64,000 bases of DNA from Pontibacillus chungwhensis (GCF_030166655.1 NZ_CP126446.1:3348001-3412000), one strand, 5' to 3'; positions 16,971-26,386 are shown, counted from the first letter of the stretch. The notes: generated from the sequence alone by a model not told the origin. Translations and numbers: made by a program.

Positions 16971-17921
16971 TTATACGACACACAAGGAAGGACTACCCTT
17001 TAATATTTTAGATACTTCTTTAGCAACTAACACTGATGTCCTAACTTGTGATTCATTCGTGAGGCCTGCAATATGCGGGGTAATGATGGCATCTGGCTGT
17101 AACAATAAAGGATGCTCTGAATCAATGGGCTCTTTTTCAAGCACATCCAAAAAAGCCCCTCCGATATGCTTTTCCCGTAAGGCTTTTGCTAAAGCTTCTT
17201 CATCGACTATACCACCCCTTGACGTATTAATAAGGAAAGCATTCGGTTTCATTTCTTTTAGGGTTTTTGAATTTAAAAGATAGGTAGTCGACGGATTTAA
17301 TGGAACATGAATAGAAACAAAATCAGAAATAGCAAGAACTTCTTCTAAGGAATTCTTAACATTGACTCCGGTCTCGGCAACAATATGTTCATACTCTGTA
17401 ATGAAAGGGTCATACCCCACTACATCCATACCAAATACTTTCGCCCTTTTAGCCACACGGTGGGCTATTTCACCAAGACCGATCAGCCCTATTGTTTTCT
17501 CATATATTTCTCCACCTGTATGCCTTCTTCTATCCCATGTACCTTTTAAAACATCCTGCGAGGCTGTAAAAAGGGATCGGTTAGAACTAAGTATTGCACT
17601 CATCACATATTCGGCCACTGATGTTGCATTGGCGTTTTTAGCGAATACCACATCTATGCCCTTTTCTTTCGCTGCTTTTATATTTATATTATCAAGCCCG
17701 ACTCCCAGTCTTCCGATTACCTTCAACTTCTCTCCTGACTGAAGTAATTCTTCATCTACTTTCGTTTGGTTTCGAACAATTAAACCATCAAATTCTTTAA
17801 CAGACCTTACCAAGCGTTCCCGATCAGTCCAAAGCTCCTCATCGTACACAACCTCAAACCCCTGGTCCTTTAATTCATCTATTCCCTCCTGCCAAATTAC
17901 TTCACTAACTAAAACCCTCAT
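16971..17921 (-). CDS. slcC: (S)-sulfolactate dehydrogenase-type D-isomer 2-hydroxyacid dehydrogenase
   Basis: About 316 residues of the D-isomer-specific 2-hydroxyacid dehydrogenase family. The NAD fold is marked by GLIGLGEIAHRVAKRAK. The catalytic residues are visible as Arg in NTSRGGIVDEEAL, Glu in DVLEKEPI and His in ITPHIAGLT. SlcC of Chromohalobacter oxidises (S)-sulfolactate to sulfopyruvate, and ComC then reduces it to the (R) form cleaved by SuyAB. A phosphoglycerate dehydrogenase role is possible by sequence, but there is no ACT domain. GAGGGGG sits 6 nt before ATG 17921; starts at 17927 and 17966 are less likely. Confidence 0.8.
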   Translation of the reverse strand: MRVLVSEVIWQEGIDELKDQGFEVVYDEELWTDRERLVRSVKEFDGLIVRNQTKVDEELLQSGEKLKVIGRLGVGLDNINIKAAKEKGIDVVFAKNANATSVAEYVMSAILSSNRSLFTASQDVLKGTWDRRRHTGGEIYEKTIGLIGLGEIAHRVAKRAKVFGMDVVGYDPFITEYEHIVAETGVNVKNSLEEVLAISDFVSIHVPLNPSTTYLLNSKTLKEMKPNAFLINTSRGGIVDEEALAKALREKHIGGAFLDVLEKEPIDSEHPLLLQPDAIITPHIAGLTNESQVRTSVLVAKEVSKILKGSPSLCVV

Positions 17922-17945
17922 ACCCATCCCCCTCTTATATTCATA

Positions 17946-17966
17946 ATGGTTTAGTGACCCAACCAA
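17946..17966. promoter_or_regulatory. Candidate GntR operator before slcC-gntR-comC
   Basis: Read on the minus strand, TTGGTTGGGTCAC followed by AAACCA matches the suyA operator at 18 of 21 positions. It lies 25 bp from the slcC start, a position suited to repression. A further A/T-rich block (17971-18005) resembles the sequence before tctC. Confidence 0.6.
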
Positions 17967-18074
17967 TTACACTTATTAAACCATTAATTTTCTAATTATT
18001 CAATAGTTTCTGATTTTGTTTCTTTGTCACCTGATCAAACGGGTGTATTTGAGTGTACGGTTATCATTCTCCTC

Positions 18075-18118
18075 TATAAGTGACATATAGAATCTGTATA
18101 AGTGACAGCTAAATTCTA
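18075..18118 (+). promoter_or_regulatory. Candidate LysR-type binding region before the YeiH-type exporter
   Basis: TATAAGTGACA occurs twice (18075-18085 and 18097-18107), exactly 22 bp apart, and ATAGAAT (from 18087) pairs with ATTCTAT at the right end. Paired sites two helical turns apart are common for LysR proteins, and the next gene but one encodes such a protein. Confidence 0.4.
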
Positions 18119-18130
18119 TGCTAATGTAAT

Positions 18131-18144
18131 TGTAAGCGCTTAAA
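18131..18144. promoter_or_regulatory. Candidate cre (CcpA) site before the YeiH-type exporter
   Basis: TGTAAGCGCTTAAA matches the ideal cre palindrome at all but one or two end positions. It lies 24 bp upstream of ATG 18168, overlapping or just following the promoter. Confidence 0.7.
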
Positions 18145-18167
18145 ATATTATAAGGAGGAACTCATTA

Positions 18168-19211
18168 ATGGAACACGCCACACAAAAGACTACGGCCGTT
18201 CATGCACTACCTAAAAAAGGCTTATTTTCAACATCAATGCTTGGAGGGGTTCTGTTTACGTTCTTTATCGCCGTCCTGGGTTATGGTTTATCCGAACTAC
18301 GAGGGTTCTCTCTTGTTGGCCCCCTCGCTTGCTCAATTCTTATAGCTATAGCATGTAGGCAAATATGGGATTACCCCGAACATTTACGAGTTGGGATTGA
18401 ATTTTCAGCTAAGAAACTCCTAAGGCTAGCAATCATTTTATACGGATTAAAGTTGAATATTGGCGTCATCATGAGCGAAGGCTTGCCTTTATTGTTAAGA
18501 GGAACAGCTACCATTGTATTTGCCATTGCACTTACCTTGCTTATTGCGAAATGGATAAAAGCAGACATGACTGTCGCTTTATTATTAGGAGTAGGTACAG
18601 GGGTTTGTGGAGCAGCTGCCATTGCTGCTGTTTCGCCCATTATAAAATCCAAAGAGGAAGATACTGCGATTGGAGTTGGGATGATCGCCCTTGCAGGAAC
18701 GATCTTCGCTATTCTTTACACACTCGTCCGCCCCTTGTTGCCTATCAGCATGACAGACTACGGGGTATGGGCAGGGATCAGTCTTCATGAAATCGCCCAC
18801 GTTGCATTGGCAGGAGCTCCTGCCGGTGAAGAAGGATTAGCTATGGCCTTATTATCTAAACTAGGGAGAGTTTTTCTTCTTGTCCCTTTATGCTTCTTAC
18901 TAATGTTTTGGATGAAGAAAAAGGGTTCAAGTCAATCTAGCGAAGACTCAAACGTTCCCTTCCCGTGGTTTTTAATCGGTTTTATTGGAATGAGTTTGTT
19001 TGGGAGCTTTATTGTAGGAGAATATATCACTCTTAGTGAAAAAGTGATTGCATTCATCGGCAACGCTACTACTTTTATTTTGACAATGGCCATGGTTGGT
19101 TTAGGACTTAATGTAAGTTTCAAATCTATTAGAACGAGAGCTTTACGCCCTTTGATAGCTATGCTCATAACTTCTGTCCTCTTATCCATCCTTACTTATT
19201 TCACTTTGTAA
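18168..19211 (+). CDS. YeiH-family putative sulfate/sulfite exporter
   Basis: 347 residues with about ten membrane segments. GVGTGVCGAAAIAAVSPIIK and GISLHEIAHVALAGAPAG are the signature blocks of the YeiH family (conserved hypothetical 698, putative sulfate exporters). Members often sit beside sulfonate-degrading enzymes, where export of sulfite is proposed. Here it is 0.2 kb from slcC in a sulfolactate cluster, so sulfite produced by SuyAB is the likely cargo. AAGGAGG precedes ATG 18168. A cre site and paired repeats lie upstream, and a LysR gene follows on the same strand. Transport direction and substrate are inferred. Confidence 0.8.
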   Translation: MEHATQKTTAVHALPKKGLFSTSMLGGVLFTFFIAVLGYGLSELRGFSLVGPLACSILIAIACRQIWDYPEHLRVGIEFSAKKLLRLAIILYGLKLNIGVIMSEGLPLLLRGTATIVFAIALTLLIAKWIKADMTVALLLGVGTGVCGAAAIAAVSPIIKSKEEDTAIGVGMIALAGTIFAILYTLVRPLLPISMTDYGVWAGISLHEIAHVALAGAPAGEEGLAMALLSKLGRVFLLVPLCFLLMFWMKKKGSSQSSEDSNVPFPWFLIGFIGMSLFGSFIVGEYITLSEKVIAFIGNATTFILTMAMVGLGLNVSFKSIRTRALRPLIAMLITSVLLSILTYFTL

Positions 19212-19281
19212 TTTTAAGGAGGTTTTTTTAAGGTAAGAGCGAATGGTTATGGAAACAGGTTCTAGAAGGGGGAGGGTCTTA

Positions 19282-20196
19282 TTGAATTTTTCGCATTTAA
19301 AAGTTTTTTACACCGCCGCTTTAAAAAAGAACTTTTCTGAAACGGCAAAAAGCCTTCATATGTCACAACCTAGCGTAAGTTTGCATGTGCGCCAATTAGA
19401 GGATTCTCTTGAAACCGAATTATTCAAGCGGACGACCAAACAAGTCTACTTAACTCCGGCGGGAGAGTTGTTATTCAAATCCGCTGAGAGCATCTTAAAT
19501 CAAGTGAATGACATCAAACGGGACATTCAGCACCTTTCAGGAAGCGTACATGGAAATCTGGTTATAGGAGCTAGTTTAACTATTGGTGAGCATATCCTCC
19601 CCTACATGTTTGGGGCCTTTCAACAAGCCTATCCTCAAATTAACATAACCCTTAAGATCTATAATTCAGAGCAAATCATAGACAAATTAAATGGCGGGGA
19701 ATTGCACATCGGTTTCATCGAATCAATGATTGCTTATCCTGAATTTCTGCAAAAGGCTTTTCAAAGCGATGAATTAATCGTCATTTCAAAACCCAATTAT
19801 TATTCTGGTTCTTCTCTTTCAACGAATGAGCTGTTCTCCCTCCCTTTTATTTCAAGAGAGGTGGGGTCTGGGACAAGGCAAGTTATAGAAGAATCGCTAC
19901 GCCAGAACCAACTTAATCCCTCAAAACTACAAGTTGTGATGGAACTCGAATCAACAGAATCCATTAAATCTGCGGTCGAATCCGGCATGGGGATATCCAT
20001 TATTTCAAAAGCAGCTGTTGAGAAAGAACTAAGACTTGGTACACTTGAACAACTATATCTCCCAGAACTTAATCTGAAACGCTCCTTGTACGCTATTTAC
20101 AAGAAACATCATTTTACATTAGCAGCTGAAGCGTTTTTGGAGTTTGTGACACATCGCCCTCCTGAAGCCAAACGATCGAAAAATGCTTTGAATTAG
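19282..20196 (+). CDS. LysR-family transcriptional regulator
   Basis: About 304 residues. The N-terminal winged helix shows FYTAALKKNFSETAKSLHMS, QPSVSLHVRQLED and ELFKRTTKQVYLTPAGE. The effector domain (about 90-295) has the GNLVIGASLTIGEHILPYMF start typical of the CysL/YeiE group. The frame opens at 19243, but GGGGGAGG lies 5 nt before TTG 19282, and the conserved domain begins there. YeiE-type regulators are commonly linked to YeiH exporters, and CysL-type ones respond to sulfur signals. It probably controls the exporter gene just upstream. Confidence 0.87.
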   Translation: MNFSHLKVFYTAALKKNFSETAKSLHMSQPSVSLHVRQLEDSLETELFKRTTKQVYLTPAGELLFKSAESILNQVNDIKRDIQHLSGSVHGNLVIGASLTIGEHILPYMFGAFQQAYPQINITLKIYNSEQIIDKLNGGELHIGFIESMIAYPEFLQKAFQSDELIVISKPNYYSGSSLSTNELFSLPFISREVGSGTRQVIEESLRQNQLNPSKLQVVMELESTESIKSAVESGMGISIISKAAVEKELRLGTLEQLYLPELNLKRSLYAIYKKHHFTLAAEAFLEFVTHRPPEAKRSKNALN

Positions 20197-20211
20197 TCCT
20201 ATTGAGCAGTT

Positions 20212-20251
20212 AATAAAATCCTCATCCTGCGATAGGGTTGAGGATTTTATT
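20212..20251 (+). terminator. Terminator after the LysR gene
   Basis: AATAAAATCCTCA pairs with TGAGGATTTTATT around a 14-nt loop, with T-rich sequence after it. It marks the right end of the sulfolactate island. Confidence 0.85.
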
Positions 20252-20359
20252 TTGGATATCTAAAAGCTCTTCCTTTTTCAGAGCCCATTGTATGTAACTT
20301 TTCTTCTGTCAAACGGGTAGACTATACTATATAACCTTCTCACGAAAGGAGAAACTTTC

Positions 20360-21985
20360 ATGACTTCTATTACGCATACAGATGTTCTGATCATCGGAGC
20401 TGGACCAGCGGGACTAATGGCAGCAAACGCGTTAGAGAAAGAAGGCGTGGATTGGATCTGTTTAGAGAAAAGGTCTGAGCCTTCAACTCTTTCAAAAGCT
20501 TTAGGTATCCAAGCTCGCACACTTGAAATGTTCGAACTATTAAACGTCCACAAACCTTTCTTAGAACGAGGGTACCCTGGCCCTGGGACGAAGCTACATC
20601 TTGGAGATACAACTCCCTCCGTGGAAGAACTCTATCATATACAAAGCCGCTACCCTTACATTCTGATTATCCCTCAAAGTGAAACCGAAGAAATTCTGGA
20701 AAAGCACCTAAACCGGTCAGGGAAGTCAATTAAGAGAGAACATGAGGTCATTGAAGTCACCCAACATTCAGATGGCGTTTATGTGAAAGCAGAACATAAT
20801 GGAGAAACTCGCGAATACCACGCAAAGTACCTCATGGCTTGCGACGGGGCACATAGTAAAGTTCGTGAAGTGCTCGATGTTGAGTTCGAAGGACAAGACG
20901 ACGGCTTCACCTTCTTCCTCGGGGATGTAGATGTTCCTGCCTTTAACGATATCTATATAAATGTATTCTTAAATGACAGGGGCGCAGCTGCTTTCTTTCC
21001 CTATAAAGACGGTAGTTACAGGGTGGTAGGACTGGACCGCTCCAAACAGGGTGAGCCCCGGCAAGACCACCTTTCATTACATGACCTCCAAGAGAGCCTG
21101 GACACGATCTTACCTGAACCGCTACAAGTCGAAAATCCAAAATGGCTCACCTATTTCGGGACAGCTCATAGACAAGTCACTACTTATCGAAAGGAAAGAA
21201 TCTTCTTTGTTGGAGATGCCGCTCATATCCACAACCCTATCGGAGGGCAAGGAATGAACCTAGGCCTTCAGGACGCGGTAAATTTGGGTTGGAAAATTAG
21301 AGCAGTCCTTGAGGGGCATGCCCATGACTCCTTTTTAAATAGTTATCATCACGAACGGTATCCTATAGGAAAGGATGTTCTGTGGGAAACGTCCGCTATG
21401 CTTAGAGTTGTCTTATTAGAAGGAACGATAGGCAAGATTCGAAATTGGGCCGGAAAATGGGCGTTAACCCAAAACTGGGTCCAACAAAGAGTAGCGAATC
21501 ACATGTCTCATGTTTATAACGATTATGATAAAACTACGCAAAATCGTTCCTTAAGAGACCCTTCTCTTTCTAAAAAGGCCCTGCAAGCTGGGGACCGGGT
21601 CCCGGACTATTTACTCTTCTTTGATGGAACAACAGATGAACGATTGTATCCTTTCATACGAAGACATGGTCATCTGTGCCTAATCTACATTGACGACGCG
21701 CAAGACGAAGCCGTTATTGATTATGCCTATGACTTCGCTTCAAAGGTCAAAGAAACGTATCAAGATCTAGTCACCGTTTATCTAGTAGCAAGGGGAGGGA
21801 CGGTTTCATCAAATCCTGACCATGAACTTCCTATTATTTATGATGTTCATCATGATCTCCAAAAGCACGTAGGCATGCGCAAAGGTCATACGCTTTTCAT
21901 CCGTCCAGATGGCCACGTTGCTTTCCATGAAACCAGCACTTCATCAGGGAATACTTTGGCTAAGATGAAGCGTTTTTTCAGTTAA
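20360..21985 (+). CDS. FAD-dependent aromatic-ring hydroxylase-type monooxygenase
   Basis: 541 residues of the group A flavoprotein monooxygenases (PheA/TfdB/MhpA-like). Motifs in order are GxGxxG in LIIGAGPAGLMAAN (about 11), the GIQARTLEMFE block, the DG motif in MACDGAHSKVRE (about 165) and the GD motif in FVGDAAHIHNPIGGQGMN (about 290). A thioredoxin-like C-terminal domain (about 400-541) follows, as in phenol hydroxylase. AAAGGAG precedes ATG 20360. It stands alone between terminators, and no ring-cleavage genes lie nearby. The substrate may be a phenol or polyketide-like aromatic compound. A role with the sulfolactate genes is not supported. Confidence 0.85.
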   Translation: MTSITHTDVLIIGAGPAGLMAANALEKEGVDWICLEKRSEPSTLSKALGIQARTLEMFELLNVHKPFLERGYPGPGTKLHLGDTTPSVEELYHIQSRYPYILIIPQSETEEILEKHLNRSGKSIKREHEVIEVTQHSDGVYVKAEHNGETREYHAKYLMACDGAHSKVREVLDVEFEGQDDGFTFFLGDVDVPAFNDIYINVFLNDRGAAAFFPYKDGSYRVVGLDRSKQGEPRQDHLSLHDLQESLDTILPEPLQVENPKWLTYFGTAHRQVTTYRKERIFFVGDAAHIHNPIGGQGMNLGLQDAVNLGWKIRAVLEGHAHDSFLNSYHHERYPIGKDVLWETSAMLRVVLLEGTIGKIRNWAGKWALTQNWVQQRVANHMSHVYNDYDKTTQNRSLRDPSLSKKALQAGDRVPDYLLFFDGTTDERLYPFIRRHGHLCLIYIDDAQDEAVIDYAYDFASKVKETYQDLVTVYLVARGGTVSSNPDHELPIIYDVHHDLQKHVGMRKGHTLFIRPDGHVAFHETSTSSGNTLAKMKRFFS

Positions 21986-21990
21986 ATGGA

Positions 21991-22024
21991 AAAGACCCTC
22001 TCCTAACAAAAGGAGAGGGTCTTT
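21991..22024. terminator. Bidirectional intrinsic terminator
   Basis: AAAGACCCTCTCCT pairs perfectly with AGGAGAGGGTCTTT. It separates the converging monooxygenase and ileS genes. Confidence 0.92.
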
Positions 22025-22039
22025 ATTATGGAAACCGTA

Positions 22040-25000
22040 TTACTTCTCTAGTGCCAGTTTAAGCTGATGATCTCCAAGAGTAACCTCTTTCATCTCATCA
22101 ACTTCTCCAAGCGTTAAGTTCTTTACAAGTACATTTTCACGAATTAACTCTTCGTTTTCCTTAATGGCTTTCTGCACATCTTCGTCCCCATTAAGAGAAA
22201 GATTCACTCGCAGCTCAATAGGAAGATCAAGTTGCTTCCGCTCATCCTGAATCGCGCGAATGACTTCTCGAGCAAGTCCTTCAAGTCGAAGCTCTTCAGT
22301 GATTGCCGTATCTAATAAGACGTGGAAATCTTGATTAGATGCCATAGAAAGTCCTGCATCAGCTACGCGCTCAACGTTAAGAAGGTCAATAGGTACCTCA
22401 ACCTCTTCCTCACCTACAGGCACAAGGACTTTACCGTCTTCAACGACCTTAGCTGCTTGTTCATCCGTAAGGGATTCGAGGTATTTCTTCACGCTTCCGA
22501 CGTTTTTCCCTAGTACAGGACCTGCTTGACGGAAGTTCAACTTCACTTCATAACGAACAAATTCCATAGACGATTGTTTAATGACAACTTCTTTCACATT
22601 AATCTCGTCACGAATGATATCACTGTATTTGTCTAAAGCTTCTCCCTGGTCTGGATTAACAGGAATCACCACAAGTTCAGCTAAAGGTTGTTTCGTCTTA
22701 ATGGCTTCCGTGTTCCGAACTCCCCTTGCCAGTTCAACGACCTGAAGAACAGAGGCCATATCCTCTTCAAGCTTAGGGTTACGTAAGGCCGTATCCACTT
22801 CAGGGAAATCGGATAAGTGAACACTCTCACCCGTTAGGTTCTCATAAATATCCTCAGCCAAGAATGGTATAAACGGCGCCATTAACTGACTTAACTGGCT
22901 CAGTACTTTATGAAGCGTATGGTAAGCTGCCTTTTTAGATTCTGACATCCCTTCTTCCCAGAAACGATCTCTGGAACGACGGATATACCAGTTACTTACT
23001 TCATCCACATACTTCTCCAATTGCTTAGCTGCTTTCGTAAAGTCATAGTCCTCAAGAGCTTCCTCAACAGCCTTCGTGACCGTTTGTAACCTTGAAAGCA
23101 CCCAGTGATCTAAAAGAGTAGCCTCTCCTTGATCATTCTTATCATAGGTGTAGTGATCGATCGTCGCATAAAGCGTGTAGAACCCATGGATGTTAACTAG
23201 GGTGTCAATAACCTTAGACTTTGCCTCAAGCACAACTCGTTCTGAGAAACGTTTGTTATTCCATGGCGCACTATCTGCAAGTAATGCCCACCTAAACGAG
23301 TCAGCTCCAAACTTATGGACGACGTCAGTAGGATTCAGTGCGTTACCTTTACTCTTGGACATTTTACGTCCCTCTTCATCCAAGATATGACCAGTTGAGA
23401 GAACACGCTTATACGGAGCCCTTCCTGTAAACAACGTTGATACAGCAAGAAGACTATAGAACCATCCACGCGTCTGGTCAATTCCTTCACAAATCACATC
23501 TGCCGGGAATTGTTTCTCAAATTGCTCCTCATTTTCAAATGGATAATGTTGCTGAGCAAATGGCATGGAACCTGAATCAAACCACACATCAATCACTTCA
23601 GGAACACGCTTCATCGTTCCCTCACACTTCTCACATTTCACCTCTACACGGTCGACATAAGGTTTATGAAGCTCAACATCCCCAATATCACCAATGGCTT
23701 TATCCTGCAGATCTTTCTTACTGCTTGGAGCATACTGATGATCACAGTCTTGACACATCCAAATCGGGAGAGGAGTTCCCCAGAAACGGTTACGTCCAAT
23801 ATTCCAGTCCACCATATTCTCAAGGAAATTACCAAATCGTCCATCCTTAATGTGATTTGGGTACCACTCAACCGTTTGATTGTTCTCTAGGAATTTATCT
23901 TTCAATTCCGTTGTTTTAATGAACCAACTCTCGATTGCGTAGTACAGCAACGGAGAATCACAACGCCAACAATGAGGATAGCTGTGCTCATATTTCTCCT
24001 TATGGAAAAGAAGCCCTTCTCCAGCCAGGTATTTCACAATATCAACATCACAATCTTTCACAAAACGTCCTTCGAATGGAGGAATATCGGAGGTATAACG
24101 CCCCTGACCATCTACAACATTAAAGAACGAAAGGTTATGTTCTTTAACGAGATTATAGTCATCTTCACCATAAGCAGGAGCGATGTGAACAATTCCCGTT
24201 CCGCTTTCGGCATTAACGAAATCAGCTTCCACTACAAAATGACCACGCTCAGGTTTCACGAATGGGAAAGGAGCTATGTATTCCATTCCATTAAATTCGC
24301 TACCTTTATGGGTAGAAACTACTTCATAATCTTCACCAAAATGTTTCTCAGCTAGCGCTTCTGCCACAATATAAATTTCTTCTCCGCTTCGGACTTTTAC
24401 ATAATCCAAATCTTTAGAGACGGCTAAAGCTACATTGGCTGGTAATGTCCAAGGAGTGGTAGTCCATCCAAGGAAGAATTCATGATCAGTTCCTTTTATT
24501 TTGAACTTAGCGGTAGCAGATAAATCTTTCACATCTTCATACCCTTGAGCCACTTCGTGAGAACTTAACGTAGTTTGGCAACTCGGACAATACGGAGTCA
24601 CCCTATGGCCCTTCGAAAGCAAGTTCCGCTTATGAAGGTCACTCAAAATGTACCAAACGCTCTCAATATAACGGTCCTGTAGCGTGACATACGGATCATC
24701 CATATCGAGCCAGTACCCAATGGATTCTGTAAACTCCCGCCACTCTTTCTCATAGTTGAAGACACTTTCCTTACATTTCTCAATAAATTTCTCTACACCA
24801 TATTCTTCGATCTCTTGTTTACCTGAGATCCCAAGCTGCTTCTCCACTTCGAGTTCAACTGGAAGTCCATGTGTGTCCCATCCCCCTTTACGGAGAACCT
24901 GATAGCCCTGCATCGTTTTATAGCGTCCCACAAAGTCCTTAATCACACGACCTAGAACGTGTCCCGCATGAGGCAATCCATTCGCAGTAGGCGGCCCTTC

Positions 25001-25129
25001 ATAAAAGACAAACGTCTCAGCGCCAGCTCGTTCTTCCATAGATCGTCTGAACACATTTTTTGTGTTCCAATAATGCTTCACGCGATTCTCGCGCTCAACT
25101 GCCACTTCCTTCGTGTTTACACTCCGCAT
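22040..25129 (-). CDS. ileS: Isoleucine--tRNA ligase, type 2
   Basis: 1029 residues. The class I signatures are present: a HIGH-type motif in [11 protein letters not shown] (about 53) and KMSKSKGN (about 595). The editing domain lies between them ([29 protein letters not shown]), and an anticodon-binding domain follows. Length, the [13 protein letters not shown] start and the absence of the C-terminal Cys-rich zinc motif place it with the eukaryote-like type-2 enzymes, some of which tolerate mupirocin. GAAAGAGGTG precedes ATG 25129. A T-box leader lies upstream, so expression responds to uncharged tRNA-Ile. Whether the genome also has a type-1 copy cannot be seen. Confidence 0.95.
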   Translation of the reverse strand: MRSVNTKEVAVERENRVKHYWNTKNVFRRSMEERAGAETFVFYEGPPTANGLPHAGHVLGRVIKDFVGRYKTMQGYQVLRKGGWDTHGLPVELEVEKQLGISGKQEIEEYGVEKFIEKCKESVFNYEKEWREFTESIGYWLDMDDPYVTLQDRYIESVWYILSDLHKRNLLSKGHRVTPYCPSCQTTLSSHEVAQGYEDVKDLSATAKFKIKGTDHEFFLGWTTTPWTLPANVALAVSKDLDYVKVRSGEEIYIVAEALAEKHFGEDYEVVSTHKGSEFNGMEYIAPFPFVKPERGHFVVEADFVNAESGTGIVHIAPAYGEDDYNLVKEHNLSFFNVVDGQGRYTSDIPPFEGRFVKDCDVDIVKYLAGEGLLFHKEKYEHSYPHCWRCDSPLLYYAIESWFIKTTELKDKFLENNQTVEWYPNHIKDGRFGNFLENMVDWNIGRNRFWGTPLPIWMCQDCDHQYAPSSKKDLQDKAIGDIGDVELHKPYVDRVEVKCEKCEGTMKRVPEVIDVWFDSGSMPFAQQHYPFENEEQFEKQFPADVICEGIDQTRGWFYSLLAVSTLFTGRAPYKRVLSTGHILDEEGRKMSKSKGNALNPTDVVHKFGADSFRWALLADSAPWNNKRFSERVVLEAKSKVIDTLVNIHGFYTLYATIDHYTYDKNDQGEATLLDHWVLSRLQTVTKAVEEALEDYDFTKAAKQLEKYVDEVSNWYIRRSRDRFWEEGMSESKKAAYHTLHKVLSQLSQLMAPFIPFLAEDIYENLTGESVHLSDFPEVDTALRNPKLEEDMASVLQVVELARGVRNTEAIKTKQPLAELVVIPVNPDQGEALDKYSDIIRDEINVKEVVIKQSSMEFVRYEVKLNFRQAGPVLGKNVGSVKKYLESLTDEQAAKVVEDGKVLVPVGEEEVEVPIDLLNVERVADAGLSMASNQDFHVLLDTAITEELRLEGLAREVIRAIQDERKQLDLPIELRVNLSLNGDEDVQKAIKENEELIRENVLVKNLTLGEVDEMKEVTLGDHQLKLALEK

Positions 25130-25174
25130 ATCTACACCTCTTTCAATTTATGACTACCTGATTTTTTACCTAAA

Positions 25175-25425
25175 CAAAAAAATCCGCCCCTGTCATAAAC
25201 AGGGACGGATCTATCCGTGGTACCACCCAAATTTCACGCCAAAAAAGCGTGACACTTTGTTTCAACATAACGGCTTGTAACCGATTCTGCCTACTCTTAC
25301 GTTTCAGCAGAATTTCTCAGAGATGATCTTCAACTATTATTCGTCATCACTTTCCACCACCCAGTGACTCTCTAAAGACGAAATCAACAGCCTACTCTTC
25401 TCTTCCATGAATGTATCCTTATTAT
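25175..25425 (-). ncRNA. T-box riboswitch (isoleucine) of ileS
   Basis: Read on the minus strand, the leader has the T-box sequence GGGTGGTACCACGG (25215-25228). It is followed by a terminator stem, ATCCGTCCCTG with CAGGGGCGGAT, and a T run. Upstream is a long Stem I region with GAAGATCATCTCTGAG, in which ATC is the likely isoleucine specifier codon. The terminator ends about 45 bp before the ileS start. Uncharged tRNA-Ile pairs with the T-box bulge and releases the terminator. Confidence 0.92.
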
Positions 25426-25491
25426 GTTAGTATCTTATAGAAGAATGACCATGGTGTCAATGTTTCGTTTTAAAATAGACTCTATTTAAGC

Positions 25492-26064
25492 TTAAACCTT
25501 TACTACTCCCCTGAAGCCCCTAGAAGCATAATAAGACTCAGCTCCGTTATGGTAAACGAACACATGCCCATAACGAAAATCACAAAATAACGCGCCACCG
25601 CGGTCTCTTATATCATCAGGTGTTCTAATCCAGCTTGAAGTCTTCTTGTCAAAATCTCCAAGCTCCTGTAAGGCCCGATATTGTTCTTCGTCTAAAATTT
25701 CAATCCCTATAGAAGCTGCCAATTCCATCGCACTGGTTTCAGGCTTATGTTTCTTTCTCGATTCCAATGCTTGACGATCATAACAAACACTTCTTCGACC
25801 CTTAGGACTCTCCAGTGAACAATCAAAGAAAACGTACACTTGTTGGTCATGATCATAGCCGACAACATCTGGTTCACCGCCCGTCCTCTCCATCTCATGG
25901 ATCACCCATAACTTGTCATGATGAGCTTCAAGTTTTGCTTGAACTTCACTCCAGCTCAGTTCACTATGGCGGTTCATATTCTTTTCGAAGCGTTCTTGCA
26001 ATACACCGAGTAGTTGCTCTCTTTGTTCTGTTGATAATGTTCCCTTATCGCTGACGTTCGTCAT
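25492..26064 (-). CDS. DUF4256 family protein
   Basis: 190 residues of a soluble family of unknown function found in many bacteria. Conserved family blocks are visible: LQERFEKNMNRHSELSWSEV, LWVIHEMERTGGEPDVVGYD, ECSL-like FFDCSLESPKGRRSVCYDRQ, then GIEILDEEQYRALQELGDFD and the C-terminal GALFCDFRYGHVFVYHNGAE with YYASRGFRG. The C-terminal block is the most conserved and is rich in aromatics, His and Arg, suggesting a binding or catalytic site, but no activity is established. It is monocistronic between the ileS leader and tmRNA. Confidence 0.85.
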   Translation of the reverse strand: MTNVSDKGTLSTEQREQLLGVLQERFEKNMNRHSELSWSEVQAKLEAHHDKLWVIHEMERTGGEPDVVGYDHDQQVYVFFDCSLESPKGRRSVCYDRQALESRKKHKPETSAMELAASIGIEILDEEQYRALQELGDFDKKTSSWIRTPDDIRDRGGALFCDFRYGHVFVYHNGAESYYASRGFRGVVKV

Positions 26065-26263
26065 GTTTAGCCTCCCTTTGGAAGATACCTATAGGATATA
26101 AGTATAAAATCCCGATTTTTTTCCTACCTCCATTTTAAAGGAATATATTGAGACTTTCACCTTTGCGCGCTTTCCGGGAAGAGGACTGTCCCTAAATTGA
26201 TCGTTCCCCTTTTCGATAAATCCCTTATTGGTAGTAAAAGAGATGTTCTTACAAACACAAAAA

Positions 26264-26295
26264 AGCACAAGCTTCCTAAATGGAAAACTTGTGCT
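26264..26295 (-). terminator. Minus-strand terminator downstream of tmRNA
   Basis: AGCACAAG with TTCC pairs with GGAA and CTTGTGCT, followed by a T run when read on the minus strand. It lies about 90 bp beyond the tmRNA 3' end and may be a second stop for ssrA transcription. The rest of 26065-26386 shows no gene; the 72-codon minus frame at 26089-26307 has no family signature. Confidence 0.7.
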
Positions 26296-26386
26296 GGACC
26301 TTAACATTTATTCGATTGCGAAGAATTTCATTCCAATAAACGACATAACCAAATTATAAGACATAAAAAAACCACCAATTATGTAT

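Noticed and set aside
20360-21985. FAD monooxygenase as part of the sulfolactate route (for example a sulfonate monooxygenase)
   Set aside because: It has phenol-hydroxylase-type motifs, not those of flavin-dependent alkanesulfonate enzymes, and is separated from the island by a strong terminator.
23437-24355. Several plus-strand open frames of 62-137 codons
   Set aside because: They are shadows of ileS on the opposite strand; codon pattern and the clear ileS motifs explain the DNA.
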